From Dolichospermum sp. UHCC 0259 (GTDB lineage: Bacteria > Cyanobacteriota > Cyanobacteriia > Cyanobacteriales > Nostocaceae): a DNA stretch of 64,000 nucleotides. Of this stretch, positions 17,211-28,773 are shown in pieces. Positions within the stretch are counted from its first letter, which is position 1; each line of letters starts with the position of its first letter. The stretch spans positions 58,402 through 122,401 of the forward strand of contig NZ_VIKX01000187.1 in the NCBI RefSeq assembly GCF_009711935.1, read 5' to 3'. The translations under genes and the position numbers were made by a program. Below the pieces are notes generated by a model that saw nothing but the letters and a program-made list of their open reading frames with translations, had not been told where the DNA came from and did not search any database.

Positions 17211-17283
17211 CTTACAGCCGATTGCAGATTAGTGAGGTACAGGATCTAAGTTCAAAGCCAGACATCAAGCCAGTTTTACTCCT
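17211..17283 (-). repeat. Copy 3 of the ~70-bp dispersed repeat (inverted)
   Basis: Read on the minus strand it gives GTAAAACTGGCTTGATGTC, TTTGAACTTAGAT and GTACCT, matching the copies at 2484 and 25868. Confidence 0.7.
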
Positions 17284-17397
17284 GACTCGGTGACTCCTGA
17301 CTCGGTGACTCCTGCTGTAAATGATTTTCAAATGAGTCCTGATCGTCTGATAATCTTGAATAATATTTGTATCTGTCAAGTTAAGAATTGAGGCAAT

Positions 17398-18342
17398 ATG
17401 GCGGAAATATCTGCAAAACTCGTCCAAGAGCTACGCCAAAAAACCGGTGCTGGCATGATGGACTGCAAAAAGGCACTGAAGGAAACTGAAGGTGATATCG
17501 AGGCGGCCACAACCTGGCTACGGCAAAAAGGTATTGCTTCAGCAGGTAAAAAAAGCGATCGCATTGCCGCAGAAGGTCTAGTAGACACCTACATTCAGCC
17601 TGATGGTCAGGTAGGTGTACTCATAGAGGTAAACTGCCAAACCGACTTTGTTGCCCGTAACGACGCTTTCAAAGCCTTAGTTAAGAGCCTGGCACAACAA
17701 GCTGCAACCGCTGATAGTGTTGAGTCTTTATTGGCTCAACCCTATATTGAAAATTCCAGCGTTACTGTTGATGAATTCATCAAAGAAACTATTGCTACCC
17801 TTGGTGAAAATATTCAAGTTCGGCGCTTTGTGAATTTCTCTCTTGCCCCTGGCACACCAGGAAGAACAGACAGCTACATTCACACTGGTGGTCGTGTTGG
17901 TGTATTATTGGAATTAAATTCTCAATCCAATACAGCCGCTGCTAATGAAGAGTTCCAAAACTTGGCACGGAACGCGGCAATGCAAGTTGCTGCTTGTCCT
18001 AATGTTGAGTACGTTAGTGTAGATCACATTCCTGCCGAAGTTGTCACCAAAGAAAAAGACATCGAAATGGGTAAGGACGACTTGGGTAATAAGCCAGAGA
18101 ACATCAAAGAAAAGATTGTTCAAGGTAGAATTGAGAAACGTCTCAAAGAAATGACTTTACTAGATCAACCTTATATCCGTGATCAAAGTATTTCGGTAGA
18201 AGATTTGGTGAAGCAAGTAAAATCTAAAGTTGACGAAGAAATTAAAGTTAGTCGCTTTGTCCGTTATGTCCTCGGTGAAGGCATTGAAAAGAAAGAAATG
18301 AGCTTTGCTGATGAAGTTGCTGCCCAAATTGGCGCTAAGTAA
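17398..18342 (+). CDS. tsf: Elongation factor Ts
   Basis: EF-Ts recycles EF-Tu by exchanging GDP for GTP. The 314 residues include the UBA-like start ([20 protein letters not shown]), the TDFVARND signature (residues 81-88) and a long C-terminal dimerisation region. The length is normal for cyanobacterial EF-Ts, and there is an HIP1 octamer within the gene. It follows rpsB on the same strand. Confidence 0.98.
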   Translation: MAEISAKLVQELRQKTGAGMMDCKKALKETEGDIEAATTWLRQKGIASAGKKSDRIAAEGLVDTYIQPDGQVGVLIEVNCQTDFVARNDAFKALVKSLAQQAATADSVESLLAQPYIENSSVTVDEFIKETIATLGENIQVRRFVNFSLAPGTPGRTDSYIHTGGRVGVLLELNSQSNTAAANEEFQNLARNAAMQVAACPNVEYVSVDHIPAEVVTKEKDIEMGKDDLGNKPENIKEKIVQGRIEKRLKEMTLLDQPYIRDQSISVEDLVKQVKSKVDEEIKVSRFVRYVLGEGIEKKEMSFADEVAAQIGAK

Positions 18343-18346
18343 TTTT

Positions 18347-18385
18347 GTCTTTAGTCAGTAGTCAGTAGTCAGTAGTCAGTGGTCA
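18347..18385 (+). repeat. CAGTAGT heptamers after tsf
   Basis: Four or five AGTCAGT/AGTAGTC-type heptamer units directly follow the tsf stop codon. Confidence 0.75.
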
Positions 18386-18572
18386 GTTGTTAAGAATATA
18401 CACTTAATAGTTAGCTGTTGATTATAGACTTTTACCTTTGACTAATAACTCTATGTATTTACAGGTCACGTACAACACGCTGGCCTGTATTTTATTTAAA
18501 TGATGACTATTTATTCAAAATTCCGTATATTTGTACTATAGAAGCCAACTGACAACTAACAAACTTAAACTT

Positions 18573-19439
18573 ATGGCGAGAGCAATTGAACGGATAGAAA
18601 AAGATATTACTGACTTAAAAGAGGCGATTAGGGCGATCGCTCACGAACTCAATTTAGCTTATGCTAGATATATAAACATACTCGGATCAGCCTTACAAAA
18701 GCAACTGATTTTAGCTAGTTATTACCTTTGTACTCAGGGATATCCTGATGAATTTCTGAACTTATCACTAAATCAGCGGCAAAAATTACAACAAGGCATT
18801 CGTAAATTCAGTCAACAAGCTGCTAAAGAATTAATTAGTTATATTCAACCTCCAGAAATTGCCCAAACAGAAGCAGTTGTAGAAACTGAAGAAAAAGAGA
18901 AAATTGAAGAAGAGAACGAAGAAACTGAAGAAAACGAAGAAAATGAAGAAACCGAACAACAACCTAAAGCCTTAGATCCTTCTAACCCCATAGAACTAGT
19001 TGAATGGCAGCAAGATTTAGAAGAAGCAATTCAAGAAACTTTGAAAAAAGTCTCACAAGCAGTTAATATTTTAATCCAAAAAACCGGAGTCTTACCCAAA
19101 AAACTACCAGAACCAATTTTAGTCGCTGCCACCGCTGCTGCTGCTTCCTCAGAAGGTTCTAGTAATATGATACCTAGCCCACCCAATCTATTAAACTTAG
19201 TGATAGAAATTAGTGATGAGGAAGATTCAGAAGATTCTAGTCTGACTCAGATTATGGCTATTCACTTACGACTAGGAGAAATAGAATTTGCTGAAGCGAC
19301 ACTATTGGCAGAACGCAAAGGAATTCGTCATATTTTAATGCAATTGAATAAACTAGGACGAGAATATCAAAAAAGGCAACGAGAACTTAAAATTGCTGAA
19401 GCCGAAGCCGCTTGGCGTGCCAGTTGGTTTGAGGATTAG
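18573..19439 (+). CDS. Acidic coiled-coil protein of unknown function
   Basis: I do not recognise a named family. The 288-residue protein starts with a helical, coiled-coil-like region (MARAIERIEKDITDLKEAIRAIAHELN). A very acidic Glu/Asn stretch follows (residues about 98-128). A second helical part then leads to a C-terminal region rich in Glu/Arg (LAERKGIRHILMQLNKLGREYQ). No membrane segment or catalytic motif stands out. I start at the ATG at 18573; a TTG at 18531 would add 14 residues. It lies between tsf and recG on the same strand, which hints at a role near translation or repair, but that is only context. Confidence 0.7.
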   Translation: MARAIERIEKDITDLKEAIRAIAHELNLAYARYINILGSALQKQLILASYYLCTQGYPDEFLNLSLNQRQKLQQGIRKFSQQAAKELISYIQPPEIAQTEAVVETEEKEKIEEENEETEENEENEETEQQPKALDPSNPIELVEWQQDLEEAIQETLKKVSQAVNILIQKTGVLPKKLPEPILVAATAAAASSEGSSNMIPSPPNLLNLVIEISDEEDSEDSSLTQIMAIHLRLGEIEFAEATLLAERKGIRHILMQLNKLGREYQKRQRELKIAEAEAAWRASWFED

Positions 19440-19489
19440 AACCTGTATAAGTTATTGAAAATATCTATCTATTAAAACTCCATACTCCC

Positions 19490-19535
19490 TTGACAACTGA
19501 CAACTAACAACTGACAACTGACCAATGACCAATGA
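19490..19535 (+). repeat. ACAACTG heptamers reaching the recG start codon
   Basis: GACAACTGACAACTAAC-type units pass into ACCAATG/ACTAATG units. The recG ATG at 19532 is inside the array, so no normal ribosome-binding site precedes it. Confidence 0.75.
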
Positions 19536-21997
19536 CTAATGAAACACCCGATTGGATAAGATTACATAAAGCCTTAGCATTTGAAGCCGAAAAAGGCTTT
19601 ATAGATTTAGTAGGTAAGCAATATCGCTTTAGTGAATTTCTGTGTTTGACTTTTGGTAATTTCCCAACTGCCTTACCAGCAAAAGAAAGACTCCGCTGGC
19701 ATCAAGTAGGAATGCAATTTGCCAATTATCCAAATTTAACCTTACCAGAAAGACAACATTTAGTAGCAGAAATTAGAAGATATCTAAATCAACTTCAACA
19801 AGAATTAGAGATAGAAGAACCCAAAATAAATTACGAATCTAAAAATCAACATCCCACCACGCCACTTGTTGCCGAAATTAGTAAAAGATTAGCACCAACA
19901 CTGGATAAAAAACTTAGAGATTTACCAGAAATTGGCATTAGAAAATCTGATAGTTTAGCGCGGTTAGATTTATATACTGTTCGTGATTTACTGTTTTATT
20001 ATCCTCGTGATCATATTGATTATGCCCGTCAGGTGAATATTAGTGAATTAGAAGGAGGGGAAACAGTAACTATCATAGCAACCGTCAAAAGATTTAATTT
20101 TTTCACCAGTCCTAAAAATAAGAAGTTATCAATTTTAGAATTAATTTTAAAAGATAATACCGGACAAATTAAAGTTACCCGTTTTTATGCAGGTGCGCGT
20201 TTTAGTAGTCGTGGTTGGCAAGAAAGTTTAAAACGCAACTATCCTGTAGGTAGTATGTTGGCAGCTTGTGGATTAGTCAAAGGTGGTAAATATGGTTTAA
20301 CTTTGGATAACCCAGAATTAGAAGTTTTGGCAAATCCAGGAGATCCTATTGATTCTGTAACTATTGGGCGAGTTGTCCCTATTTATGCCTTAACTGAAGG
20401 AGTAATGGCGAATACAGTCAGACAGGCTGTAATGACAGCTTTAACAGCAGCCGTGAATTTAAAAGATCCTTTACCTAAAGGTTTGCGAGAAAAATATGCT
20501 TTGATGGAATTGAAAGAAGCAATTCCGAATATTCATTTTCCTAAAGATAGTGACTCTTTAAAAATTGCCCGTCGTCGGTTAGTATTTGATGAATTTTTCT
20601 ACTTACAACTTGGCTTACTGCAACGCCAAAAAAAAGCGCGAGAAATTCAAACCAGTGCCATACTTGCACCCACAGGCAAATTATTAGAACAATTTGACGA
20701 AATTCTCCCTTTTCAACTGACCGGCGCACAACAGAGAGTTGTAAATGAAATTCTCACCGATTTACAAAAACCTGTCGCTATGAATCGCTTAGTCCAAGGG
20801 GATGTTGGTTCAGGGAAAACTGTCGTTGCTGTGGTTGCTATCTTGGCAGCAATTCAATCAGGTTATCAAGCGGCGTTAATGGCACCTACTGAAGTATTAG
20901 CAGAACAACATTATCGTAAATTAGTAAGTTGGTTTAATCTCCTCCATTTACCAGTTGAATTATTAACAGGTTCGACAAAAGTAGCTAAAAGAAGAGAAAT
21001 TCATTCCCAGTTAGAAACAGGTGAATTACCTTTATTGGTAGGAACACACGCCTTAATTCAAGATAAAGTTAATTTTCAACGTTTGGGTTTAGTTGTCATA
21101 GATGAACAACATCGGTTTGGGGTACAACAACGGGCAAAGTTACAGCAAAAAGGCGAACAACCTCATGTTTTAACGATGACGGCAACACCCATTCCTCGGA
21201 CATTAGCATTAACCGTACATGGGGATTTAGATGTTAGTCAAATTGATGAATTACCACCAGGAAGACAACAAATTAAAACCACGATGTTAAGTGGACAACA
21301 ACGTCCTCAAGCTTACGATTTAATCCGGCGAGAAGTTGCCCAAGGTAGACAGGTTTATGTAGTTTTACCTTTGGTAGAAGAATCGGAAAAATTAGATTTG
21401 CGTTCGGCTGTAGATGAACATCAGAAGTTACAAGAAAGTGTGTTTCCTGATTTTCAAGTTGGGTTATTGCATGGACGCATGACTTCAGCAGAAAAAGAAG
21501 AAGCAATTAATAAATTCCGCGATAATGAAACTCAAATCATTGTATCCACCACTGTGATTGAGGTGGGTGTAGATGTACCTAATGCCACTGTAATGCTGAT
21601 TGAACACGCGGAAAGATTCGGTTTATCACAATTGCACCAATTACGGGGACGAGTGGGACGGGGTGCAGCGCAATCTTATTGTTTACTGATGAGTAGTACC
21701 AGAAATCCTGATGCACAACAACGGTTAAAGGTGTTGGAACAATCCCAAGATGGTTTTTTTATCTCGGAAATGGATATGCGGTTTCGCGGTCCGGGGGAGG
21801 TGATGGGAACTCGTCAATCTGGTGTAGCAGATTTTACTTTAGCGAGTTTAGTGGAAGATGAGGACATTTTGCTGTTAGCGCGACAAGCAGCGGAAAAGGT
21901 GATTGATATGGATGCAAGTTTGGCGCGTTGGCCATTAATGCAGGATGAGTTAAGGTATAGGTATGAGCGGTTAATGGGTGGCGCGATTTTGACGTAA
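19532..21997 (+). CDS. recG: ATP-dependent DNA helicase RecG
   Basis: RecG remodels stalled replication forks and branch-migrates Holliday junctions. The 821 residues carry an N-terminal cyanobacterial extension (about 110 residues), the wedge/OB domain (LDLYTVRDLLFYYPRDHIDY), helicase motif I GDVGSGKT (near residue 423), motif II DEQH, motif III TATPIPRT, and the C-terminal helicase half with IVSTTVIEVGVDVPNA and QLRGRVGRG. The ATG at 19532 sits in a repeat array and is the most upstream one with family-like sequence after it. Confidence 0.97.
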   Translation: MTNETPDWIRLHKALAFEAEKGFIDLVGKQYRFSEFLCLTFGNFPTALPAKERLRWHQVGMQFANYPNLTLPERQHLVAEIRRYLNQLQQELEIEEPKINYESKNQHPTTPLVAEISKRLAPTLDKKLRDLPEIGIRKSDSLARLDLYTVRDLLFYYPRDHIDYARQVNISELEGGETVTIIATVKRFNFFTSPKNKKLSILELILKDNTGQIKVTRFYAGARFSSRGWQESLKRNYPVGSMLAACGLVKGGKYGLTLDNPELEVLANPGDPIDSVTIGRVVPIYALTEGVMANTVRQAVMTALTAAVNLKDPLPKGLREKYALMELKEAIPNIHFPKDSDSLKIARRRLVFDEFFYLQLGLLQRQKKAREIQTSAILAPTGKLLEQFDEILPFQLTGAQQRVVNEILTDLQKPVAMNRLVQGDVGSGKTVVAVVAILAAIQSGYQAALMAPTEVLAEQHYRKLVSWFNLLHLPVELLTGSTKVAKRREIHSQLETGELPLLVGTHALIQDKVNFQRLGLVVIDEQHRFGVQQRAKLQQKGEQPHVLTMTATPIPRTLALTVHGDLDVSQIDELPPGRQQIKTTMLSGQQRPQAYDLIRREVAQGRQVYVVLPLVEESEKLDLRSAVDEHQKLQESVFPDFQVGLLHGRMTSAEKEEAINKFRDNETQIIVSTTVIEVGVDVPNATVMLIEHAERFGLSQLHQLRGRVGRGAAQSYCLLMSSTRNPDAQQRLKVLEQSQDGFFISEMDMRFRGPGEVMGTRQSGVADFTLASLVEDEDILLLARQAAEKVIDMDASLARWPLMQDELRYRYERLMGGAILT

Positions 21998-22022
21998 AAT
22001 CTTAGTTATCAATGATAAAAAT

Positions 22023-22136
22023 AGGACGTTGCTGAATTAGGGTATGAAATTGAAAAATCAATGATTTCAAACTCTTACTCTCTGTGACTGGAGTGCCTCT
22101 GCGTGGAAAAAATCATCCTCTTAATCAGCAACGCGA
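22023..22136. mobile_element. MITE-like element with CGTTGCTGA ends
   Basis: CGTTGCTGAATTAGGG at the left and the complement of CGTTGCTGATTAAGAGG at the right form inverted ends of a roughly 110-bp segment with no gene. Its right end supplies the last codons and the stop of the decayed histidine kinase, so it marks the break point of that gene. Confidence 0.5.
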
Positions 22137-23967
22137 GATTTTATATGTAGGTTGCCCTGGTAAAAGTCCTAAGACTTGTGGACGTTCTTCTTCAGAATTA
22201 TCTTTGGTTTTTTGACCTAATTTTGCTTCAATAAAGAATTGAAATGTTGATCCTTTTCCTAATTCACTGATAACAGAAATATCACCACCCATTAATTGTA
22301 CAAACTTGTGACTAATTGCTAAACCTAAACCAGTTCCTTCTTGCATTTCTTTTCCAGCTTGGGCTTGGGAAAAAGCATCAAATAGTTGTGGTAATTCTGT
22401 CGGTGAAATACCTAGTCCTGTATCATGCACTTGAAAATAAAGAATCAACATATCTGTTATTTCCTCATTGTTCCTATTCACGCTGACTGTAATCTTGCCT
22501 TGACGGGTAAATTTGATGCCATTAGTAATTAAATTAATGAGAACTTGGCGTAACTTAACTTCATCTGTATAAATATAACGGGGGATATTTTCACTACGAT
22601 TAAATATTAAGTTTAAGCCTTCATTACTTGCCCGTAAATAGAGCATATCTTCCAAATCGTCTAGTAAGCGGTAAAGATCAAAATTATGGACATTGAGGGT
22701 TGCTTTACCAGCTTCTATTTTCGATAAATCGAGAATGTGATTAATTAATGTGAGTAGATATTCTCCACTGCGATAAATTATTCCAGCATTTTCATATTGA
22801 TCAGCAGGGAGATTATTGGCACGTAACATCAATTGCGAAAAGCCAATAACTGCATTGAGAGGCGATCGCAATTCATGACTCATATTGGCAATAAAGGTAC
22901 TTTTAGCTTGGTTAGCAGCTTCGGCTTTGTTTGCTAACTCCTTGGCTTTAATTTCACTTTCCTGTAAATCCCTAGTTCTTGACAGCACCCGTTCTTCCAG
23001 GTCTAGATTAGCTATTTTTAAGTTTAGTTTAGATTGATGATTTTCGGCGACAATAGCTAACATTGACATGATGGTTACAGCAATCACACCAATAAATAAT
23101 TGCAATAATAAAATAGAATGACTCTTTAAGGATACTTCCTAAAAAATCCCCATTTTATAACTAGTAGCAATGGCGGCTAACATGGACATAATTGCAACTA
23201 ATAAAGTAGTTAGTTATTTTGCTACCCAAACTAAAAGCAGACCAAAGCAAAGGTGGTAAAAGTAAATATTCTACAGGTTGAGATTCAATAAAAGTAAAAT
23301 AACTAACGATTATTAAACTAAAAGTTATTAATAATAATTTCCGATCTAGCAAAGATTTAATTTGAAATTCCCTAATATTTCTATACCAAGTTAAAACTAA
23401 AGGAGTAAAAACAAAAATTCCTATAGTATCACCAATCCACCAACCACAGAAAACTTCTCAATACTTGTGCCAGGGTGCATAACCACCTAAACAAACTGTC
23501 ATTACACCTATCAAAGATTGTAAAACAGTTCCCGTAAATAAACTACACAATGAGAAAATTGCCACATGATTAACTTGATTTAGGAAATAATTTGTCCGAG
23601 TTAATCTGAGAATCAGCGTCACTGAAATCAATGATCCTAAAGTAGTCCCCATACCTCCAAAAACGGCGAGAATCAGTGGTTTAATTCCGATATAATTAGT
23701 TAACGTTGCACCTAAAAATACACCAAACCAACGCGATCGCCCCCATAATAACAAAAAGCCTATCACCAACCCAGCCGCAGGCCACACAGGAGTACCATAA
23801 GTAGAAATAGGCATTTTTTTTAATACCAGCCAAGAGGTTAGATGATAAATTATCGTAATAATCCATACATCAAGCCACCAGCGAGGATTTTGGTAGTTAA
23901 TACCAAAACGATTTAAAATTCGAGAGAAACCGAAAAACATTTTTTGTTTTGTCCTTTTCATGCTCAC
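22125..23967 (-). pseudogene. Decayed MASE1-domain hybrid histidine kinase
   Basis: Three pieces belong to one gene. 23967-23458 encodes the start of a MASE1 membrane sensor (WLDVWIITIIYHLTSW, TPVWPAAGLVIGFLLLWG) and ends at a TGA where relatives have Trp. The same frame continues (23352-23161) to a frameshift near 23200, and the shifted frame meets a TAG near 23125. From about 23105 the kinase core is intact: HisKA with [16 protein letters not shown] (phospho-acceptor His), [10 protein letters not shown] and [11 protein letters not shown]. The end, PTYKI, is where a receiver domain should begin, but the frame runs into a repeat element. Three disruptions plus truncation argue for a true pseudogene. 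Confidence 0.85.
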
Positions 23968-24048
23968 TAATTGAATTTATGACAAAATTCTTGACAAAAG
24001 ATATGAAATCTGCTAATAATTGTAATTTGTGGAAACTTTACCCTTTAA

Positions 24049-25384
<1,336 letters not shown>

Positions 25385-25386
<2 letters not shown>

Positions 25387-25480
25387 TCAGTAGTCATTGG
25401 TCATTGGTCATTGGTCAGTAGTTAGTTGCAAATTAACATATAACTAACAACGGACAACGGACAACTGACAACGAATAACT
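25385..25480 (+). repeat. Mixed heptamer array between purA and rplY
   Basis: TCATTGG units are followed by ACAACGG/ACAACTG units, the same STRR type found before recG and between flv3 and flv1. Confidence 0.75.
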
Positions 25481-25505
25481 AACAATTAACAACTTAACAA
25501 ATTAT

Positions 25506-25805
25506 ATGGCGATCGCACTCGAATCTAAACCCCGTCCCGAAGGTAGCAAACCTAAAGCCTTGCGCCGTTCAGGCTTAATTCCCGCCAACTTGTATGGTCA
25601 CAAAGGAATTGAATCAATTGCTCTCGTTCTTGACGCTAAAGTTGTAGAACGCTTGCTCAAGCAAGTTACCCCCAATAAAACCGAAATAGAACTCAGCATT
25701 CCTGAATTAGAGTGGACTGGTACAACCGTAATCCGCGAACTTCAACTTCACCCAGCCAAAGGCACACCTTATCACCTAAGTTTTTTTGCTGGCGCTAAAG
25801 GCTAA
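25506..25805 (+). CDS. rplY: 50S ribosomal protein L25
   Basis: The 99-residue protein matches the single-domain, short form of L25/Ctc: [22 protein letters not shown] is the typical 5S-rRNA-binding start, followed by [18 protein letters not shown]. It binds 5S rRNA in the 50S subunit. It begins with an HIP1-like octamer (ATGGCGATCGCACTC). A rho-independent terminator lies about 145 bases downstream. Confidence 0.93.
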   Translation: MAIALESKPRPEGSKPKALRRSGLIPANLYGHKGIESIALVLDAKVVERLLKQVTPNKTEIELSIPELEWTGTTVIRELQLHPAKGTPYHLSFFAGAKG

Positions 25806-25867
25806 AATTCAGGTAATACAGCAGGAGTCAGGAGGTAGGGGCGCAGGGCCTGCGCCCAATCAGGAGT

Positions 25868-25936
25868 CAGGAGTAAAACTGGCTTTGTGTATAGGTTTCA
25901 ATTTAGATTTTGTACCTCCTCACTACGCAACCTGCT
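25868..25936 (+). repeat. Copy 2 of the ~70-bp dispersed repeat
   Basis: GTAAAACTGGCTTTG ... TTTCAATTTAGAT ... GTACCT ... CCTGCTGTAATAAC, aligned with the copy at 2484. A GGGGCGCAGGGCCTGCGCCC hairpin sits just before it (about 25838-25857), and a GGCGCAGGCCCTGCGCC hairpin is near 47070. Confidence 0.7.
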
Positions 25937-25950
25937 GTAATAACAAAGAG

Positions 25951-25975
25951 AACCAGGGTTAGCCCTGGTTTTTTT
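25951..25975 (+). terminator. Rho-independent terminator after rplY
   Basis: AACCAGGG, a four-base loop, CCCTGGTT, then a run of seven T. This is an 8-bp perfect stem with a T tail, and it also separates the next gene. Confidence 0.85.
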
Positions 25976-26045
25976 GTGGAAAAATTATTTATAGTAGGGA
26001 ACAGTTCACCAATTACCAATCACCAATTACCAATCACCAATAAAA

Positions 26046-27584
26046 ATGACAGAAACCAATCTCCCAAATTTAATCTCACAAATGTTACAACCAGGATTTT
26101 ATCCTCATCCCGTAACAGAACCAATTCAACTAATTCAAACTCATATTTCCTACGTTCTCCTCACCGGAGATTATGCTTACAAACTCAAAAAACCAGCCAA
26201 CTTTGGTTTTTTAGACTTTTCCACCTTAGAAAAACGGCAGCATTTTTGTCAAGAAGAACTGCGATTAAATCAAAGAGGTGCAGGTGAATTATATTTAGAA
26301 GTTCTCCCCGTAACCTTAGTAGGTGAACAATACCATTTAGGTGGCACAGGAGAAGCTGTAGAATATACAGTAAAGATGCGTCAATTTCCCCAAGAAACCC
26401 TATTTAGTGAACTTTTTGCCAGTGGAAACTTACCAGAAAGTCACTTAGAAGAACTGGGACGAGTTGTAGCCCAATATCATGCAAACACCGAAACAAATGA
26501 TTATATTCGCAGTTTTGGAGAAGTCTCCCAAGTCCGACTAGCAATTGATGAGAATTATCAACAAGCTGAAAAATATATTGGTGGACCCCAAACAAAAGAA
26601 CAATTTGAGGAAACAAAACAATATACAGACAACTTCTTTCTTCAACATCCAGAACTATTTAAAAGCAGAATTGACAATAACTATATTTGTGAATGTCACG
26701 GCGATTTACACCTCAGAAATATTGCTCTTTGGCATGACAAAATTATGCTATTTGATTGTATAGAATTTAATGAGCCTTTCCGCTTTGTGGATGTTATGTA
26801 TGACGTAGCATTTACAGTCATGGACATTGAAGCCAGAGGACGAAAAGACTTAGGAAATGCCTTTTTAAATGCCTACGTAGAGCAAACTGGAGACTGGGAA
26901 GGTTTACAGGTCTTGCCTTTATATTTAAGCCGTCAAGCCTATGTACGAGCCAAAGTAAATTCCTTCTTATTAGATGATCCTAATATTCCAGATGCAGTCA
27001 AAGAAGAATCTGCAAAAACAGCTTCTGCATATTATCGTCAAGCCTGGGAATATACCAAACCCCAACAGGGAAAACTGATTTTAATGTCAGGATTATCTGG
27101 CGTTGGTAAAAGTACCACAGCTAAATATTTAGCCCGGAAACTCAACGCAGTTCATCTCCGTTCTGATGCTGTGCGGAAGCATTTAGCAGGTATTCCTCTT
27201 CTAGAAAAAGGTGGAGATGAAATCTATACACCAGAAATGACCCAAAAAACCTATAGCCGATTATTAGCATTAGGAATTATACTGGCTAATCAAGGTTGGT
27301 CTGTGATTTTAGATGCCAAATATGATCGCCAGGATTTACGGGAAACAGCTATTTCCCAAGCTACACAGCATCAATTACCCATACATATTATCAACTGTAC
27401 CGCACCCCTAGAAGTTATCAAAGAAAGACTCCTGAACCGTACTGGTGATATTGCTGATGCAACCGCTGATTTATTAGCATCGCAAATCAAGCAATCTGAA
27501 CCATTTACAAATCTCGAACAACCTTATATAACAGTTGTGGATACAACTCAACCCCTAGACACGCAATTATCAAAATTGATTTAA
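26046..27584 (+). CDS. Aminoglycoside phosphotransferase-like kinase fused to P-loop kinase
   Basis: The 512-residue protein has two halves. The first (residues about 25-330) is APH-like: VLLTGDYAYKLKKP with the nucleotide-binding lysine, then CHGDLHLRNIAL (catalytic Asp) and LFDCIEFNEPFRFVDVMYD. The second is a P-loop kinase with MSGLSGVGKSTTAK (Walker A) and LRSDAVRKHLAG, like gluconate/zeta-type kinases. Such fusions are widespread in bacteria, and their substrate is not established. It stands alone after the rplY terminator. Confidence 0.88.
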   Translation: MTETNLPNLISQMLQPGFYPHPVTEPIQLIQTHISYVLLTGDYAYKLKKPANFGFLDFSTLEKRQHFCQEELRLNQRGAGELYLEVLPVTLVGEQYHLGGTGEAVEYTVKMRQFPQETLFSELFASGNLPESHLEELGRVVAQYHANTETNDYIRSFGEVSQVRLAIDENYQQAEKYIGGPQTKEQFEETKQYTDNFFLQHPELFKSRIDNNYICECHGDLHLRNIALWHDKIMLFDCIEFNEPFRFVDVMYDVAFTVMDIEARGRKDLGNAFLNAYVEQTGDWEGLQVLPLYLSRQAYVRAKVNSFLLDDPNIPDAVKEESAKTASAYYRQAWEYTKPQQGKLILMSGLSGVGKSTTAKYLARKLNAVHLRSDAVRKHLAGIPLLEKGGDEIYTPEMTQKTYSRLLALGIILANQGWSVILDAKYDRQDLRETAISQATQHQLPIHIINCTAPLEVIKERLLNRTGDIADATADLLASQIKQSEPFTNLEQPYITVVDTTQPLDTQLSKLI

Positions 27585-27608
27585 TTTTTGTCTAGTTTTT
27601 CTCGTTTT

Positions 27609-27713
27609 CTCGTTCCCATACTCTGATGGGAATGAATTCTAAAGGCTCTGCCTTTAATAACATTTGAGGCAGAGCCTCCATGATAGCATTCCCAGTCTCT
27701 GACTGGGAACGAG
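27609..27713. repeat. CTCGTTCCCA palindromic repeat, copy 1
   Basis: The ends CTCGTTCCCA / TGGGAACGAG are inverted repeats, and inside is GAGGCAGAGCCTC. A second, diverged copy is at 40614-40755. It is non-coding and MITE-like. Confidence 0.7.
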
Positions 27714-27741
27714 ATATAATTAATTATTCTTTCTCCTTCTT

Positions 27742-27822
<81 letters not shown>

Positions 27823-27824
27823 TT

Positions 27825-28337
27825 ATGGCACCAAAAAATAATCTACTAGGCGATATTTTCTCTTCCTCACCTAACTTTCTTTCTCAACTGTTATTTGGAT
27901 TATTTTTATTTATTATCTCCAGAATTGCTAATGCTTCAGTTCCTCTGAGTCTATTCATAGCCATTATGGGTGGTGTCACCTTGGGGTGGTTCACCTTTGT
28001 TAATGATAATAGTCCTGAACCTGCTACTATCGCCTCTAATGATGGCATTGATGCTGGATTAAAATATTGGTTGTTTTTTATGATGGGCTGCCTTTTTCTG
28101 GGTTATTCAGCCCCTATGAGTATTATATTCGGTGCGATCGCTGGAATTGGTGGTGGTTGGATTATTAGTTGGTGGAGAAGTGAGGAAACGTTACAAACAC
28201 AACTATCAGAGGAGATTGTGGAAGAAATCAATCCAGAACAGCCAAGTGAGAGAAGTGCAAAAAGACGCAAAAGAAAACCTGCTCGGCGCTTCCGTCGGGA
28301 GTCTGCAACTTTCAATTTTCGATTTTGGGAAAAGTAA
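27825..28337 (+). CDS. Conserved-looking membrane protein, unknown function
   Basis: The 170-residue protein has several hydrophobic segments (about 20-37, 41-58, 80-98 and 101-118, with the glycine-rich IFGAIAGIGGGWIISWW). A basic cytoplasmic tail follows (AKRRKRKPARRFRR). I do not recognise a named family. It follows the kinase fusion across a repeat-rich spacer and probably has its own promoter. Confidence 0.65.
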   Translation: MAPKNNLLGDIFSSSPNFLSQLLFGLFLFIISRIANASVPLSLFIAIMGGVTLGWFTFVNDNSPEPATIASNDGIDAGLKYWLFFMMGCLFLGYSAPMSIIFGAIAGIGGGWIISWWRSEETLQTQLSEEIVEEINPEQPSERSAKRRKRKPARRFRRESATFNFRFWEK

Positions 28338-28404
28338 TTAACAATTGATAATCAGGTCACTGTTCACAGGATTAATTCAGCTACCAGGTTACAAAACTCA
28401 TAGG

Positions 28405-28443
28405 GTTGTTAATATTAATGTGACAATAAGGATGATAAATTAA
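28405..28443 (+). repeat. Diverged 39-bp direct repeat, copy A
   Basis: GTTGTTAATATTAATGTGAC... is repeated with a few mostly transition changes at 29063-29102. The two copies flank the antitoxin gene and its downstream spacer. Confidence 0.6.
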
Positions 28444-28548
28444 TGTGTTATGATATGTTATCACTAATTAGGTAAACCAATTTTCCTAATTTGTTTATGA
28501 GATGAGAAGTAAATCAAGCGAGAATGGTTTTAAAAGCAAAGGAGATAA

Positions 28549-28773
28549 TTGACTATGACTATGCTACAAACTGTTAAAGGAATCTACCGACATGGAAGAA
28601 TTGAGTTAGCAGAAATTCCTACAAATATCTTGGAAAGCCAAGTTTTAATTACCTTTATAGAAACTAAAACACCAGAAAATATTAGTGTTAAAAATTCAAC
28701 AGCAGAATTATTTAATTCCCTACGTGGTAAAGTCCAATATTTTGAAGATATCATCACACCCACAACTATTTAA
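28549..28773 (+). CDS. AF2212-like (DUF104) antitoxin-type protein
   Basis: The 74-residue protein contains VKGIYRHGRIELAEIPTNIL and VLITFIE, the core of the AF2212-like/DUF104 family, whose members are putative VapB-type antitoxins. No PIN-type toxin follows; the next 325 bases are non-coding and then the reverse transcriptase comes on the other strand. The partner toxin is either lost or elsewhere. Met5 (28561) is an alternative start. GGAGATAATTGACT just upstream offers a plausible ribosome-binding site. Confidence 0.75.
   Translation: MTMTMLQTVKGIYRHGRIELAEIPTNILESQVLITFIETKTPENISVKNSTAELFNSLRGKVQYFEDIITPTTI

Larger units (their letters stand above)
17075..17397. other. rpsB-tsf spacer with palindrome and repeats
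   Basis: No gene is seen. It holds the palindrome at 17139-17169, the inverted copy of the ~70-bp dispersed repeat (17211-17283), and GACTCGGT-type heptamers to about 17312. Confidence 0.7.
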
